A stretch of 64,000 bases of DNA from NCBI GenBank assembly GCA_902167985.1, contig CABHNZ010000013.1, positions 1 to 64,000 on the forward strand, written 5' to 3'. The DNA comes from Shinella sp. UYSO24 (lineage in GTDB: Bacteria > Pseudomonadota > Alphaproteobacteria > Rhizobiales > Rhizobiaceae). Positions 7,865 through 17,907 of this stretch are shown one piece after another (within the stretch, counting starts at the first letter, position 1; each line of letters starts with the position of its first letter). The notes beneath the pieces were generated by a model. The model searched no databases. It was not told where the DNA came from and worked only from the letters and a program-made list of their open reading frames with translations. The translations under genes and the position numbers were made by a program.

Positions 7865-8345
7865 GGTCGGCTCTCCATTTCCGTAGGTGGCATGCTCTCG
7901 CCGGAAAAGCAGTCGTGTTCTGCCGGGAAGAGAGGCTGTGAGATGCTGCGTCTCATGATGGCGCGCTTGGTGTGGCGGCCGCGTCATAAGGTCGTTCGGC
8001 ACCCGCGCAAACGGATGTCTTGCGATTTTGTTCCAGAGTGTAGTGCATGCTAGGCAGACTGCCTGACACGAAATCAACATGAATGTAATCTGAACGAAAC
8101 CAGGCATTCGATCACGAGGCCGTGATAAATGCTGCTATGCGGTAGGTTTTGCCGTCTCGACGCTTTCTGGCCATAGTTTTGATCCCGAATAGCCGTATTC
8201 TGCAGCCATACTGAATCAGTCGGTTCCGTTGCGTCACGCAGTGGAAGGCAGAGATGGCGCTTGGGACATGATGTCCGCGAAAGCGCTTCCAATCACATTG
8301 AAACGGATTTTTCGGGCGGCTTCAAGGCCGGCCGGGGCCATTGCC
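7865..8345. other. Divergent intergenic region, no gene seen
   Basis: About 480 bp between the small secreted protein (minus) and the beta-barrel-like protein (plus). It must hold promoters for both. No repeat, hairpin or plausible frame stands out. Confidence 0.45.
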
Positions 8346-9054
8346 ATGTCTTTGAAGCAGTCTTTGAGCCTTCGAGTGGGGATACAACATATGCTGACGA
8401 TGGGTCGAGCGATGGCAATTACGGGTATGGCCGCCAGCCTGGGCGTCACCGCCTCCGCAGGGCTTGCCCGGGCCGATGACCGGCCGCTGATCTGGTTGCC
8501 GGCGAAAACCTCCGCGACGAGCTATTCTGCGACACTCGGCGTGCGCCTGCCGATCGAATATCAGCCGAAGGTGGGTATCGATCTTGGCATGGATACCAAC
8601 AAGGGCGGCGGCGTGGTGGATACGCCGGTGAAATTCTGGACCTCGATGAAAATGGGCGAGATCGAGCGGCCAGCCTACGAAATGAACAGGGATATCTCCA
8701 TCAATCTTGATGGGAATGCCGGTAGCGCGGCCGTCAGCATCAGTTCGCAGGTCAAGGCCATCGCCTCGGCGACCTTTGATATCGAGCGGGACAGCGCCTA
8801 TACCGTCCATTACGACGGGCCGACACAGGAATGGACCGGATTGGACGCCAGCCAGTCGCTGCGCTTCTCCCGTACGGGCACCGGGACCGCTTTCATCCTT
8901 CAGGCTTCCGCCACGGACAATTTCAAGACTGCCGGCGCGCATAGGGCTTGAGCAGAAACTGGGCGATCACATCACCCTGACCGGCTCCTATAATCGCAGC
9001 ACGAATGCGGATGCCGTCGCCAGTATCAATGCCAACTATGCCTGGAAATGGTAA
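8346..9054 (+). CDS. Exported beta-rich protein, possible outer-membrane barrel
   Basis: About 235 residues if one frameshift is corrected. The start at 8346 is tentative. A long Ala/Gly-rich hydrophobic leader ends in ASAGLARADD, a plausible signal-peptidase site, with several possible Met starts inside it. The mature part alternates polar and apolar residues, and the last stretch (ITLTGSYNRS...NYAWKW) ends in an aromatic residue, as outer-membrane barrels do. The frame breaks near 8938 in a GC dinucleotide run: upstream reads ...DNFKTAGA and downstream resumes GLEQKLGDH. Two lost bases or one extra base would fix it. Function unknown; its position beside the aap operon may be chance. Confidence 0.55.
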
Positions 9055-9173
9055 CGCGGCCCCAGGCCTGAAGCAGGGGCAAGAGAAGGGCAGCTCAGAG
9101 CAGAGCAAAGCGGGCCAACAGCCCTTCGGGCTACCCCGCGCGTGAAGACTACGATGTGCTGACCTGGATAGAG

Positions 9174-9198
9174 AAATGGGCGCCTGTGGCGCCCATTT
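9174..9198. terminator. Terminator hairpin at the end of the aap operon
   Basis: AAATGGGCGCC and GGCGCCCATTT form a perfect 11-bp stem with a TGT loop, between two convergent stops (9054 and 9261). Short T-rich flanks occur on both strands, so it may act both ways. Confidence 0.7.
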
Positions 9199-9260
9199 CG
9201 TTTGTCAGTCGCATCACGGCAGCCGGGCAATCCACTTTTGGAGAGCCCGCTGGCGCATGA

Positions 9261-10034
9261 TCAATGCAGGATCTGGCTGAGGAACAGCCGGGTACGCTCA
9301 TGCTGCGGATTGTCGAAGAACTCGGCCGGCGAGTTCTGCTCGACGATCTGTCCCTGGTCCATGAAGATGACGCGGTTGGCGACCTGGCGCGCAAAGCCCA
9401 TTTCGTGGGTCACGCAGAGCATGGTCATGCCTTCTTCTGCAAGCGATACCATGGTGTCGAGCACTTCCTTGACCATTTCCGGGTCAAGCGCCGAGGTCGG
9501 CTCGTCGAAGAGCATGATCTTCGGCTTCATGCAGAGCGAGCGGGCAATCGCCACGCGCTGCTGCTGGCCGCCCGAAAGCTGGCCCGGATACTTGTGGGCC
9601 TGTTCCGGGATCTTGACGCGCTTCAGATAGTGCATCGCCACTTCTTCCGCTTCCTTCTTCGGCATCTTGCGCACCCAGATCGGCGCAAGCGTGCAGTTTT
9701 CCAGAATGGTCAGATGCGGGAAGAGGTTGAAGTGCTGGAACACCATGCCGACTTCGCGGCGCACTTCATCGATCTTCTTCAGGTCATTGGTCAGCTCGAT
9801 GCCGTCGACGATCACGGAACCGGACTGATGTTCTTCCAGCCGGTTCATGCAGCGGATCATCGTCGACTTGCCGGAGCCCGACGGGCCGGCAATGACGATA
9901 CGCTCGCCCTTCATGACCTTCAGGTTCACGTCGCGCAGAACGTGGAAGTCGCCGTACCACTTGTTCATGCCGACGAGTTCGACGGCAACCTCGGTCGCGG
10001 AGACCTGCATTTTCTTGGGTTGGGCTTCAGCCAT
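9261..10034 (-). CDS. aapP: General L-amino acid ABC transporter, ATP-binding protein
   Basis: 257 residues of a polar amino-acid ABC ATPase. It has Walker A GPSGSGKST, the signature LSGGQQQRVAIARSL, Walker B IMLFDEPTSALDP and the switch His in CVTHEMGFA. This is the last gene of aapJQMP and powers uptake of a broad range of L-amino acids from the periplasm. It lies 35 bp after aapM, and a terminator follows. The frame is intact and the length normal. Confidence 0.95.
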   Translation of the reverse strand: MAEAQPKKMQVSATEVAVELVGMNKWYGDFHVLRDVNLKVMKGERIVIAGPSGSGKSTMIRCMNRLEEHQSGSVIVDGIELTNDLKKIDEVRREVGMVFQHFNLFPHLTILENCTLAPIWVRKMPKKEAEEVAMHYLKRVKIPEQAHKYPGQLSGGQQQRVAIARSLCMKPKIMLFDEPTSALDPEMVKEVLDTMVSLAEEGMTMLCVTHEMGFARQVANRVIFMDQGQIVEQNSPAEFFDNPQHERTRLFLSQILH

Positions 10035-10069
10035 GGTAATCCCCTATATGTTTCTTGTCTCTGGTCTTA

Positions 10070-11227
10070 TTAGCGCTTGTGGCCGGTGTCGAGGTGCCGC
10101 TCCATAAAGGCGGAGTAGCGCGACATGCTGAAGCAGAAGATCCAGTAGATGAAGCCTGCAAAAATCAGGCCGGTGACGGGCGTCACGGGCGTGATCCAGG
10201 TCGTGTCGGTGAAGTTGAGGCGGATCGTGTTCAGGAAGTCGAACATGCCGATGATCGACACGAGCGAGGTATCCTTGAACATGCCGATGAACGTGTTGAC
10301 GATGCCCGGAATGACCAGCTTGATCGCCTGCGGCAGGATGATGAGACGCATCTTCTGCCAATAGCTGAGGCCGAGCGAATCTGCACCTTCCGCCTGTCCC
10401 TTTGGGATCGCCTGCAGGCCGCCACGAATGACTTCCGCCATATAGGCCGACGAGAACAGCGACACGGCGACGAGCGCGCGCAGAAAATTGTCGATCGTCC
10501 AGCCGGTCGGCAGGAAGAGCGGCAGCATCACGTTCGCCATGAAAAGCACGGTGATGAGCGGCACCCCGCGCACGACTTCGATGAAGGTCACGGAGAGTGT
10601 CTTGATGACCGGCATCTTGGAGCGGCGGCCGAGCGCCAGAAGCGTTCCGAGCGGGAACGACACGGCAATCCCGACAAAGGACAGTATCAGCGTCACCATC
10701 AGGCCGCCCCAGAAGGCGGTCTCCACCTTCTGCAGGCCGAAATAGCCGCCATGCAGCAGGAAGAAGGCGACGATCGGGAAGATGATGAACAGCAGAACCG
10801 CGTTCAGCGTCTTGCGAGGTGCCTTGGGGATCAGCATCGGAACGAGCAGCGCGATGAACATCACCGCGACAAGGATCGGGCGCCAGCGCTCGTCGAGCGG
10901 ATAGCGGCCGAAGAGGAACTGCACGAAGCGGTCCTTGACGAAGGCCCAGCAGGCGCCATGCCAGCCGTCCGGCTGCACGCCACCCTGCACCAGGGTGGCG
11001 CAGACGGAACGGTCGGAGCCGAGCCAGCTCGCCTGGACGAAAAGCCAGTTGAGCGCGCCGGGCAGAATTGCCGCCATCACGCCGATCGCTATGAGGGTCA
11101 GAACCACATCCTTTGGCGTGGCGAGAAGATTGGTTCTGATCCAGCCCGAAACATTTCGGTTGGTAAGCGGTGCCGGCTGCGGTGCCAGCATGTCCGAACG
11201 GACGTAGGAAAGGTCGGTCTTGGCCAT
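10070..11227 (-). CDS. aapM: General L-amino acid ABC transporter, permease
   Basis: 385 residues from the ATG at 11227, chosen for GGAAAGG a few bases upstream; an in-frame ATG eleven codons earlier is unlikely. It has several hydrophobic membrane segments. The C-terminal permease domain carries the EAA loop (AEVIRGGLQAIPKGQAEGADSLG), where AapP docks. AapM pairs with AapQ in the inner membrane. The long N-terminal extension before the permease core is normal for the Aap/Bzt family. It overlaps no gene and begins four bases after the end of aapQ. Confidence 0.94.
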   Translation of the reverse strand: MAKTDLSYVRSDMLAPQPAPLTNRNVSGWIRTNLLATPKDVVLTLIAIGVMAAILPGALNWLFVQASWLGSDRSVCATLVQGGVQPDGWHGACWAFVKDRFVQFLFGRYPLDERWRPILVAVMFIALLVPMLIPKAPRKTLNAVLLFIIFPIVAFFLLHGGYFGLQKVETAFWGGLMVTLILSFVGIAVSFPLGTLLALGRRSKMPVIKTLSVTFIEVVRGVPLITVLFMANVMLPLFLPTGWTIDNFLRALVAVSLFSSAYMAEVIRGGLQAIPKGQAEGADSLGLSYWQKMRLIILPQAIKLVIPGIVNTFIGMFKDTSLVSIIGMFDFLNTIRLNFTDTTWITPVTPVTGLIFAGFIYWIFCFSMSRYSAFMERHLDTGHKR

Positions 11228-11231
11228 GATC

Positions 11232-12425
11232 TTACCTTTCCACCAGTGCCATCTTGGCATTGAACCAGTTCATGAACAGCGAGGTGGTGATACTGATTGC
11301 GAGATAGACGACCAGCCAGATGGAAATCACTTCCACCGCCTGACCGGTCTGGTTCATCGTCGTGCCGCCGGTGGAAACCAGTTCCGGAAAGCCGATCGCA
11401 ACGCCGAGCGAAGAGTTCTTCGTCAGGTTGAGATACTGGCTGGTGAGCGGCGGGATGATAATCCGCATGGCCTGCGGTACCACCACGAGACGGGTCGCCT
11501 GCGATGGCTGCAGGCCGAGCGCGAACGAAGCTTCCGACTGACCCTTGGACACGCCACGGATGCCGGCGCGGATGATTTCGGCGATGAAGGCGGCCGTGTA
11601 GAACGAAAGCGCCAGATAAAGCGCCACGAATTCCGGCGCGATGACCGAACCACCCGTCAGGTTGAAGCGGCCGGCAATCGGGAAATCGAAGGTCAACGGC
11701 GCGCCGAGCACGAGGAAGGTGAGGATCGGCAGGCCGATGATCAGGCCGACGCCCGTCCAGACCGTGTGGAACTGCTGGCCGGTTTTCATCTGCCGCTTCT
11801 TGGCCCAGCGGGCAACGATCATCGTCACGACGATGCCGATCAGGAAAGCCACCGGGATCGCCCAGGTGCCGTCACCCCAGAGTGCCTTGGGATAGAAGAG
11901 GCCACGGTTGTTGAGGAACATGCCGAAGGGCAGGCTCAGCGATTCGCGCACAACCGGCAGGAAGGCCAGAACGCCCGAATACCAGAAGAAGATGACGAGC
12001 AGCGGCGGGATGTTGCGGAACACCTCGACATAGATGGTGCAGAGCTTGGCGATCAGCCAGTTGTTCGACAGGCGGCCGATACCGATGAGGAAACCGATGA
12101 TCGTCGCCGTGATGATGCCGGTGACGGCAATCAGCAGCGTGTTGATCAGGCCGACGAGAATGGCGCGGCCATAGGTGCCGTCGCTCGAATAGGGGATCAT
12201 CGCAAAGCCGATGTCAAAGCCCGAGCGGCCGGCAAGGAAGCCGTAGCCGGAGGCGATGTTGGCGCGTGCGAGATTGGTGGCCACGTTGTGGCTGATGGAC
12301 CAGACCGCGAGGACCACGACAAGCGCGGTCAGGATCTGGAAGAAGATGCTGCGCACCTTCGGGTCATAGAGGAGGGAGGCCTTCTCTGTCTTTTGGGATG
12401 ACACACGTATGGCGTGATCTGTCAT
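11232..12425 (-). CDS. aapQ: General L-amino acid ABC transporter, permease
   Basis: 397-residue inner-membrane permease, partner of AapM. Several transmembrane stretches are visible, and the EAA-type loop AEIIRAGIRGVSKGQSEASFALG lies near residue 300. It follows aapJ after a 125-bp gap that holds a stable hairpin. It forms the membrane channel of the Aap system, which in rhizobia takes up and exchanges amino acids, including in symbiosis. Frame intact. Confidence 0.94.
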   Translation of the reverse strand: MTDHAIRVSSQKTEKASLLYDPKVRSIFFQILTALVVVLAVWSISHNVATNLARANIASGYGFLAGRSGFDIGFAMIPYSSDGTYGRAILVGLINTLLIAVTGIITATIIGFLIGIGRLSNNWLIAKLCTIYVEVFRNIPPLLVIFFWYSGVLAFLPVVRESLSLPFGMFLNNRGLFYPKALWGDGTWAIPVAFLIGIVVTMIVARWAKKRQMKTGQQFHTVWTGVGLIIGLPILTFLVLGAPLTFDFPIAGRFNLTGGSVIAPEFVALYLALSFYTAAFIAEIIRAGIRGVSKGQSEASFALGLQPSQATRLVVVPQAMRIIIPPLTSQYLNLTKNSSLGVAIGFPELVSTGGTTMNQTGQAVEVISIWLVVYLAISITTSLFMNWFNAKMALVER

Positions 12426-12507
12426 GCTTGCCTTTCCCCACGGCCTTTCGGCCTTTGTTTGTGCTGCTCTTTTTCAGGCGGCTTGTTTTTATGAAGTCTT
12501 ATGAAGC

Positions 12508-12532
12508 GACAGGGCGGCAAAGCCGCCCTGTC
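12508..12532 (-). promoter_or_regulatory. Intercistronic stem-loop between aapJ and aapQ
   Basis: GACAGGGCGGC and GCCGCCCTGTC form a perfect 11-bp stem with a 3-nt loop just after the aapJ stop. There is no immediate T-run, so it is more likely a 3'-end stabiliser or partial terminator. Such hairpins commonly keep the binding protein message more abundant than that of the permeases. Confidence 0.65.
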
Positions 12533-12550
12533 CTTGTCGTCATGCCGGTC

Positions 12551-13579
12551 TTAGCGGATCGGCGGTGCGTACTGCAGGCCGCCCTTGCTCCACAGAGCGT
12601 TGAGGCCGCGCTGGATCTTCAGAGGCGTGTTCTGGCCGATATTGCGCTCGAACACTTCGCCGTAGTTACCGACGCCCTTGACGATGTTATAGGCCCATTC
12701 GTTGGTCAGGCCGAGATCGGTACCGATCTTGGTGTCCTTCTCGACGCCGAGGAAGCGGCGAACGTCCGGGTTGGTGGAGTTCTTCATTTCCTCGACATTG
12801 GCCTGGGTGATGCCGAACTCTTCGGCCTGGACCATGGCGTAGCCGGCCCAGCTTACAACGTCGAACCACTTGTCGTCGCCCTGGCGAACGGCCGGGCCGA
12901 GCGGCTCCTTGGAGATGATTTCCGGCAGAATGACGTGGTCATCCGGGTTCGACAGCGACAGTCGCAGCGAATAGAGGCCCGACTGGTCGGTCGTGTAGAC
13001 GTCGCAACGGCCGGCCTGGTAGGCGGCGTTCACTTCTTCGAGCTTTTCGAAGACGACCGGCTTGTACTCGAGCTTGTTGGCCTTGAAGTAGTCGGCAAGG
13101 TTGAGTTCGGTCGTCGTGCCGGACTGGACGCAGACGGCAGCGCCCGACAGTTCGAGAGCCGACTTCACGTTCAGGCTCTTCGGAACCATGAAGCCCTGGC
13201 CGTCATAGTAGTTGACGTAACGGAAGTTGAAGCCGAGCGCGGTGTCGCGGTTGATGGTCCAGGTCGTGTTGCGCACGAGCAGGTCGACTTCGCCGGACTG
13301 CAGGGCCGTGAAGCGGCTCTGTGCGGTCGTCGGCGTGTACTTGACCTTGGACGTGTCACCGAAGACGGCTGCGGCGACTGCCTTGCAGTAGTCGACGTCG
13401 AAGCCCTTCCAGTTACCGGAGGAATCCGGCTGAGCGAAGCCGGCAAGACCGGTGTTGACGCCGCACTGGATAAAGCCCTTGGCCTTCACGTCGCTCAGCG
13501 TATCCGCGGAGGCCGCCGAAGCATAGCCAAAGCTCATGGCCGCTGCGCCAAGCGCGGCCGACAGAAGCGTCTTTTTCAT
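12551..13579 (-). CDS. aapJ: General L-amino acid ABC transporter, periplasmic binding protein
   Basis: 342 residues. A classic signal peptide ends ASA, with likely cleavage before Asp26. The mature protein is a family 3 solute-binding protein: DVKAKGFIQCGVNTG near the N-terminus, FDVDYCKAVAAAVFG, and the conserved RNTTWTINRD stretch. It captures amino acids and delivers them to AapQM. It is the first gene of the operon. The promoter must lie in the 370 bp before it. Confidence 0.95.
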   Translation of the reverse strand: MKKTLLSAALGAAAMSFGYASAASADTLSDVKAKGFIQCGVNTGLAGFAQPDSSGNWKGFDVDYCKAVAAAVFGDTSKVKYTPTTAQSRFTALQSGEVDLLVRNTTWTINRDTALGFNFRYVNYYDGQGFMVPKSLNVKSALELSGAAVCVQSGTTTELNLADYFKANKLEYKPVVFEKLEEVNAAYQAGRCDVYTTDQSGLYSLRLSLSNPDDHVILPEIISKEPLGPAVRQGDDKWFDVVSWAGYAMVQAEEFGITQANVEEMKNSTNPDVRRFLGVEKDTKIGTDLGLTNEWAYNIVKGVGNYGEVFERNIGQNTPLKIQRGLNALWSKGGLQYAPPIR

Positions 13580-13949
13580 TTTCCCAACCTTTATCTATGG
13601 TTTTGTTTGAATATGTGCCACCGGGCCGCCCCCTAGTGCATGTTCCCTGAATACGGCCGGTTCCTCGCTTACGGCCTCCCAGTGCGAGGTGCATATATCT
13701 CATGCACAAACGCCGACACGGTCAAGTGGTACCCGTTCAAATTGCGACCGAATTAAGGTATTTTTGATATTGTTGCCCATCAATGGGGCAAATGCCCATT
13801 AACTGCTCGACGTCTGTATAAAACGCGAGCGTATCAGCGTTTCTGCAATCGTTGAGGGCACACAAATGATTGTATTTTAGACGGTTGACGCTGTTTCTGC
13901 GAGGCGGCAAAACTCGCGTAATTGCATGTAAAAAGGCCAGATTCAGCGC
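13580..13949. promoter_or_regulatory. Divergent control region between aapJ and metC
   Basis: 370 bp without a gene. Near 13773-13800 the motif TGCCCAT occurs twice as a direct repeat, and the first copy is nearly inverted by ATGGGGCA, in AT-rich sequence. It could be an operator for either gene. No NtrC-type site was seen. Confidence 0.35.
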
Positions 13950-15136
13950 ATGAAAAAAGACATATCAGTTCTCGCCGAGGCTGGCGATAACACCCGCCTT
14001 GCCCATATCGGTAATGATCCCTCCGCATATCACGGCTTTATCAATCCCCCGGTCGTCCACGCTTCAACCGTGCTTTTTCCCGATGTCGCCACAATGGATG
14101 CGCGGGGACAGAAATATACCTATGGCACCCGTGCGACGCCGACGACGGATGCGCTTTGCGCCGCCCTCGATGCACTGGAAGGCTCTGCCGGCACAATCCT
14201 CGTGCCCTCGGGGCTCGCTGCAATCACGGTTCCCTTCCTCGCTTATCTGTCTTCCGGCGACCATGCGCTGATCGTCGATTCGGTCTACACGCCCTGCCGT
14301 CATTTCTGCGATACGATGCTGACGCGCATGGCGTGGAGGTGGAATATTACGATCCCGAGATCGGCGAAGGGATCGAAGCCCTGATCCGCCCGAACACGAA
14401 ACTGGTGCATACCGAAGCGCCGGGCTCCAACACGTTCGAGATGCAGGATATTCGCCTGATCGCCAAAATCGCCCACCGCCATGACTGCGTGGTGACGATG
14501 GACAATACCTGGGCGACGCCGCTCTATTTCCGACCGCTCGATTTCGGCGTCGATGTCTCCATCCATGCGACGACGAAATATCCGTCCGGTCATTCGGATA
14601 TCATCATGGGCTCCGTGTCCGCCAATGCGAAACACTGGCCAAAGCTCGAAGAGGCGCGCATCACGCTCGGCATCTGCGGCGCGCCCGACGACAGCTACCA
14701 GATCCTGCGCGGCCTGCGCACCATGGGCGTCCGTCTTGCCCATCACCAGAAAAGCGCGCTGGAAATCGCCCAGTGGCTGGAGGGCAGGGCGGATGTGTCC
14801 CGCGTCCTGCATCCGGCGCTGCCGAGCTTTCCCGGCCACGAAATCTGGAAGCGCGACTTCAAGGGCGCGACGGGCGTCTTTTCCTTCGTGCTGAAGGGCG
14901 AACCGGCTGTCGCGCGCAGGAAGGCCGCCGCCTTCCTCGATAGCCTGACTTTCTTTGGTCTCGGCTGGTCCTGGGGCGGCTATGAAAGCCTTGCGGTGCT
15001 GGTCAATCTCTCCGATCGCAGGATCCGCAAGGCGCCGGAAGATGGTGCGGTCATCCGCCTGCAGATCGGCCTTGAGGATGTAGCCGACCTCGTGAAGGAT
15101 CTTGAACGGGGCTTTGCCGCCGCCGCCGAAGCGTGA
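13950..15136 (+). CDS. metC: Cystathionine beta-lyase (frame broken once)
   Basis: Cleaves cystathionine to homocysteine, pyruvate and ammonia in methionine synthesis, using PLP. The corrected protein is about 395 residues. YGTRATPTTDALCAALDALEG and SGLAAITVPFLA are typical of the Cys/Met-metabolism PLP family. The PLP lysine is in HATTKYPSGHSD, and GWSWGGYESL comes near the C-terminus. The frame breaks at about 14330, where ATGGCGTGG should read ATGGGCGTGG: a GGG run has lost one G. Family sequence (GVEVEYYDPEIGEG) resumes at once in the next frame. It diverges from aapJ. Confidence 0.88.
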
Positions 15137-15224
15137 CGAATTTCGGCGCCGCAGGTGTCATCCAGCGGCGCCGATTCAATACTATATATTATAATGTATA
15201 AGGTGACGGCTTGGTCGGCGGGTT

Positions 15225-16387
15225 TCAGGCCTGACCGAAGCCGTAGAGCCAGTCGAAATCGGCTGCCAGAGACTGCGGCGAGCGCAGTGCCAGAACCAGG
15301 TCGCGACCGATGCGGATCGGGCCGCGTGCGTGATAGGCGAAGCGATTGAACTGCGCCCGGCTGCGCACCTTGGCAATCCGTGGCAGCCGCTCGGCCTCGA
15401 AGGCGGCGATGGCCTGCGCAACGGGCAGGCACCCGCGACGCGCTCGGCCAGCAGATAGGCATCCTCGATCGCCATCGCAGCCCCTTGCGCCGCAAACGGC
15501 ATCATGGCGTGGGCCGCATCGCCGATCAGCACCGTGTCCTTTCCGTTCTGCCAGCGCCCGTTGGTCGCTTGGTAGAGTGGCCAGAACGTCGGCTTCGGAG
15601 CATCTTCGAGAAGTCTGACGACATTGCTGTTCCAGCCCCGGAACTGGGAGCGCAGCATGGCGCGCTGCGCCTCGCTTGCCTCGGCATCCCATGTCTCGCC
15701 GGGACTGATCCCCGATGCGATCGCCACGATGTTGAGGCTGTCCACTTCCTTCAGCGGATAGGCGACAAGATGCGTCGAGGGCCCGAGAAAGGCTGTCACC
15801 GTCTCGCGGTTGAGCCAACTTGGCGCCGTCTTGCGATCGATCGTGAAGCGCCAGGCGATATTGCCGGAGAAATCCGTCTCGGGACTGCCGGGCACGCTGG
15901 CGCGCAGGTTGGACCAGACACCGTCGGCCCCGACATAGAGATCGTAGTCCTCGCCGGTGATTGCCTTGAGGGCCGCGGCAGGGTCGCCGTTGACGGCGCT
16001 ATCGAGATGGATCCAGCAGCCGGGCGTGTTTTGGACCGCGGCCAGCAATGTCTGTTGCAATGTCGCCCGGTGCAGCAGACCGTAGGGTGCCCCCCATCGG
16101 GAACGGGCGAAATTGCCGGCCGGGAGATAGGCGATGTTGCGCAGCGAGCGGCCGGAGACCAGTTCGATCCGGTCCGGCTCGGACCACTGGCTTTCAAGCG
16201 CCGGCAGCACGCCGAGCCTTGCCAGAATGCGGGACGCGTTCGGCGTGATCTGCAGGCCGGCGCCGACTTCGCCGAGCACCGCTGCCTCTTCGAAAATATC
16301 CGTGGCGATCCCGTGCCTTGCAAAGCAAAGCGCTGCCGTGAGGCCGGCCATTCCAGCCCCGACAATCGCAACTCTGTTGATGGGCAT
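15225..16387 (-). CDS. FAD-dependent monooxygenase, salicylate-hydroxylase-like (frame broken once)
   Basis: About 387 residues when corrected. The N-terminal Rossmann motif GAGMAG (about 10-15) binds FAD. Later GDAAHAMMPFAAQGAAMAIEDA is the GD motif of class A flavin monooxygenases. The substrate is unknown, an aromatic or quinone-like compound by family. The frame breaks near 15430: on the plus strand CAGGCACC should be CAGGGCACC. The true C-terminus, ...ADFDWLYGFGQA, lies in the other frame and stops at 15225. The zinc-finger gene lies 12 bp upstream on the same strand, so the two are probably cotranscribed. Confidence 0.82.
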
Positions 16388-16399
16388 TGCCGTTGCCGC

Positions 16400-16645
16400 T
16401 TAGGCGGCCTTCACATGAAAGGTGCAACCCGGCGGGTCGGTCTGCTCTGCCTTCAGGCCCGGATTGTAGCGATAGAGCGTCGAGCAATAGGAGCAGACAC
16501 GCTCCACGTCGTCACCCATGTCGATATAGATATGCGGATGGTCGAACGGGGCGGATGCGCCCGTGCACATGAATTCCTTCACGCCGATCTGGATCGCCGG
16601 ATAGCCGCCGTCGTTCTGGAAGTGAGGAATGCTGTGGCCTGCCAT
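16400..16645 (-). CDS. Zinc-finger domain protein, NDUFS6-like
   Basis: 81 residues from the ATG at 16645. It has Cys27, His36/His38 in FDHPHIYIDMG, and CSYC at about 51-54, a four-ligand zinc site. This matches the short bacterial zinc-finger proteins related to the NDUFS6 accessory subunit of respiratory complex I. It may assist complex I or its assembly. It precedes the FAD monooxygenase gene by 12 bp. Identification rests on spacing and the HPHxYxDxG signature. Confidence 0.8.
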   Translation of the reverse strand: MAGHSIPHFQNDGGYPAIQIGVKEFMCTGASAPFDHPHIYIDMGDDVERVCSYCSTLYRYNPGLKAEQTDPPGCTFHVKAA

Positions 16646-16916
16646 CTTGGTCTCCATGCGTCTGTTGGTGCATCTCCTGATGCATCCGGTTTGGCGCGAC
16701 CTTATCCCCCTGAGCCGGGATTGTGTAGTGCAAAATCGGCCCGCCACGCTTGCGTGCTTGCGCAAGGATGACTGCCGAACGGGGGTTCAATCCGCGCGCC
16801 TTATATCCTATGGTCCGCGCCCGAAAGAGGCTCTGCCTCGCGGGCGCGCCGACATGTGGTCCGCTGCGAGCCTGTCGCCCCGCAAATGTCGCCTGCAAAT
16901 GCCCCAAGGATCTCCG

Positions 16917-17695
16917 ATGAACCTCAATGCGCCAAGCTTTTCGTCCTTCACTCATGACGGACTGAACCTCTCCTATTTTGATGAGGGCGATCCGTCGGGA
17001 GAACCGGTTCTTCTGATCCACGGCTTTGCCTCCAGCGCCACGGTCAACTGGGTGCATCCGGGCTGGCTGAAAACCCTCGGCGATGCCGGCTACCGGGTGA
17101 TTGCGATGGATAATCGCGGTCACGGCACCAGTGACAAGCCGCGTGAAGCGCCTGCCTATCACCCGTCCGTCATGGCGGAGGATTCGGTTGCTCTCCTCGA
17201 TCATCTTCGCATTCCTGATGCCCATCTGTTCGGCTATTCGATGGGCGCACGCATTTCCGTCTTCGCCACGCTTGCGCATCCCGATCGCGTCCGCTCGCTG
17301 GTTCTCGGTGGTCTTGGCATCGGCATGACTGACGGTGTCGGCGACTGGGATCCGATTGCCGACGCGCTTCTGGCGCCGACCGTCGAGGAAATCACCCATG
17401 AGCGCGGCAGGATGTTCCGCATGTTCGCCGACCAGACGAAAAGCGACAAGGTGGCTCTGGCAGCCTGCATCCACGGTTCGCGCGATCTCGTCGCTCGCGC
17501 CGACATGGGCAGGATCGATGCCCCGACCCTGATCGGCGTCGGCACGAAGGACGATATTGCCGGTTCGGCGCAGGAACTGGCGGACCTGATGCCGAATGCC
17601 CGTGCGCTCGATATTCCGGGCCGCGACCACATGCTGGCCGTCGGAGATCGGGTCTCAAGAAGGCTGTTCTGGAGTTTTACGCCGAACTCGCCTAG
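16917..17695 (+). CDS. Alpha/beta hydrolase (frame broken near the end)
   Basis: About 259 residues. It has LIHGFASSA (oxyanion hole), the nucleophile elbow GYSMGA (Ser), and a late GRDHM with the catalytic His. The fold is the esterase/lipase-like alpha/beta hydrolase; the substrate cannot be told. The ATG at 16917 starts a protein of usual length, and long upstream extensions are not family-like. The frame breaks near 17655 (GTCTCAAG). Reading resumes as KKAVLEFYAELA with a stop at 17695 instead of 17708. Confidence 0.82.
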
Positions 17696-17830
17696 AAGGC
17701 CGGCTTAGGGCTTTCGACGAAGACCGCACCAGATAGCCAGGAATAGGCCGCCAAGGCGTGCCTTTGCCTGATATTTGCTATCAACGAAATGCGATTTTCA
17801 CCCCGTTGGTCTTCCTGTAATCTTATTCTA

Positions 17831-17860
17831 TATAATCGGCTTCGGGATGACGGCATCCCG
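17831..17860 (+). promoter_or_regulatory. TATAAT box and leader hairpin before cysE
   Basis: A perfect TATAAT at 17831-17836 is followed by CGGGATG-ACGG-CATCCCG (17843-17860), a 7-bp stem with a 4-nt loop in what would be the cysE leader. No good -35 box pairs with it. The hairpin could affect leader stability or attenuation. Confidence 0.35.
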
Positions 17861-17907
17861 GCGCAGGCGCCTCGGCGGGTGCCCCGGATGCAGACGAGGA
17901 GACGGCA

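Noticed and set aside
10055..12401. Long plus-strand frames opposite aapM and aapQ
   Set aside because: Asp/Glu/Arg/His-rich shadows of membrane-protein genes. The minus strand gives transporters with EAA loops.
15380..16771. 463-residue plus-strand frame over the FAD monooxygenase
   Set aside because: It is opposite a gene with a GAGMAG motif and GD box. The plus-strand reading is rich in Arg and His with no family features.
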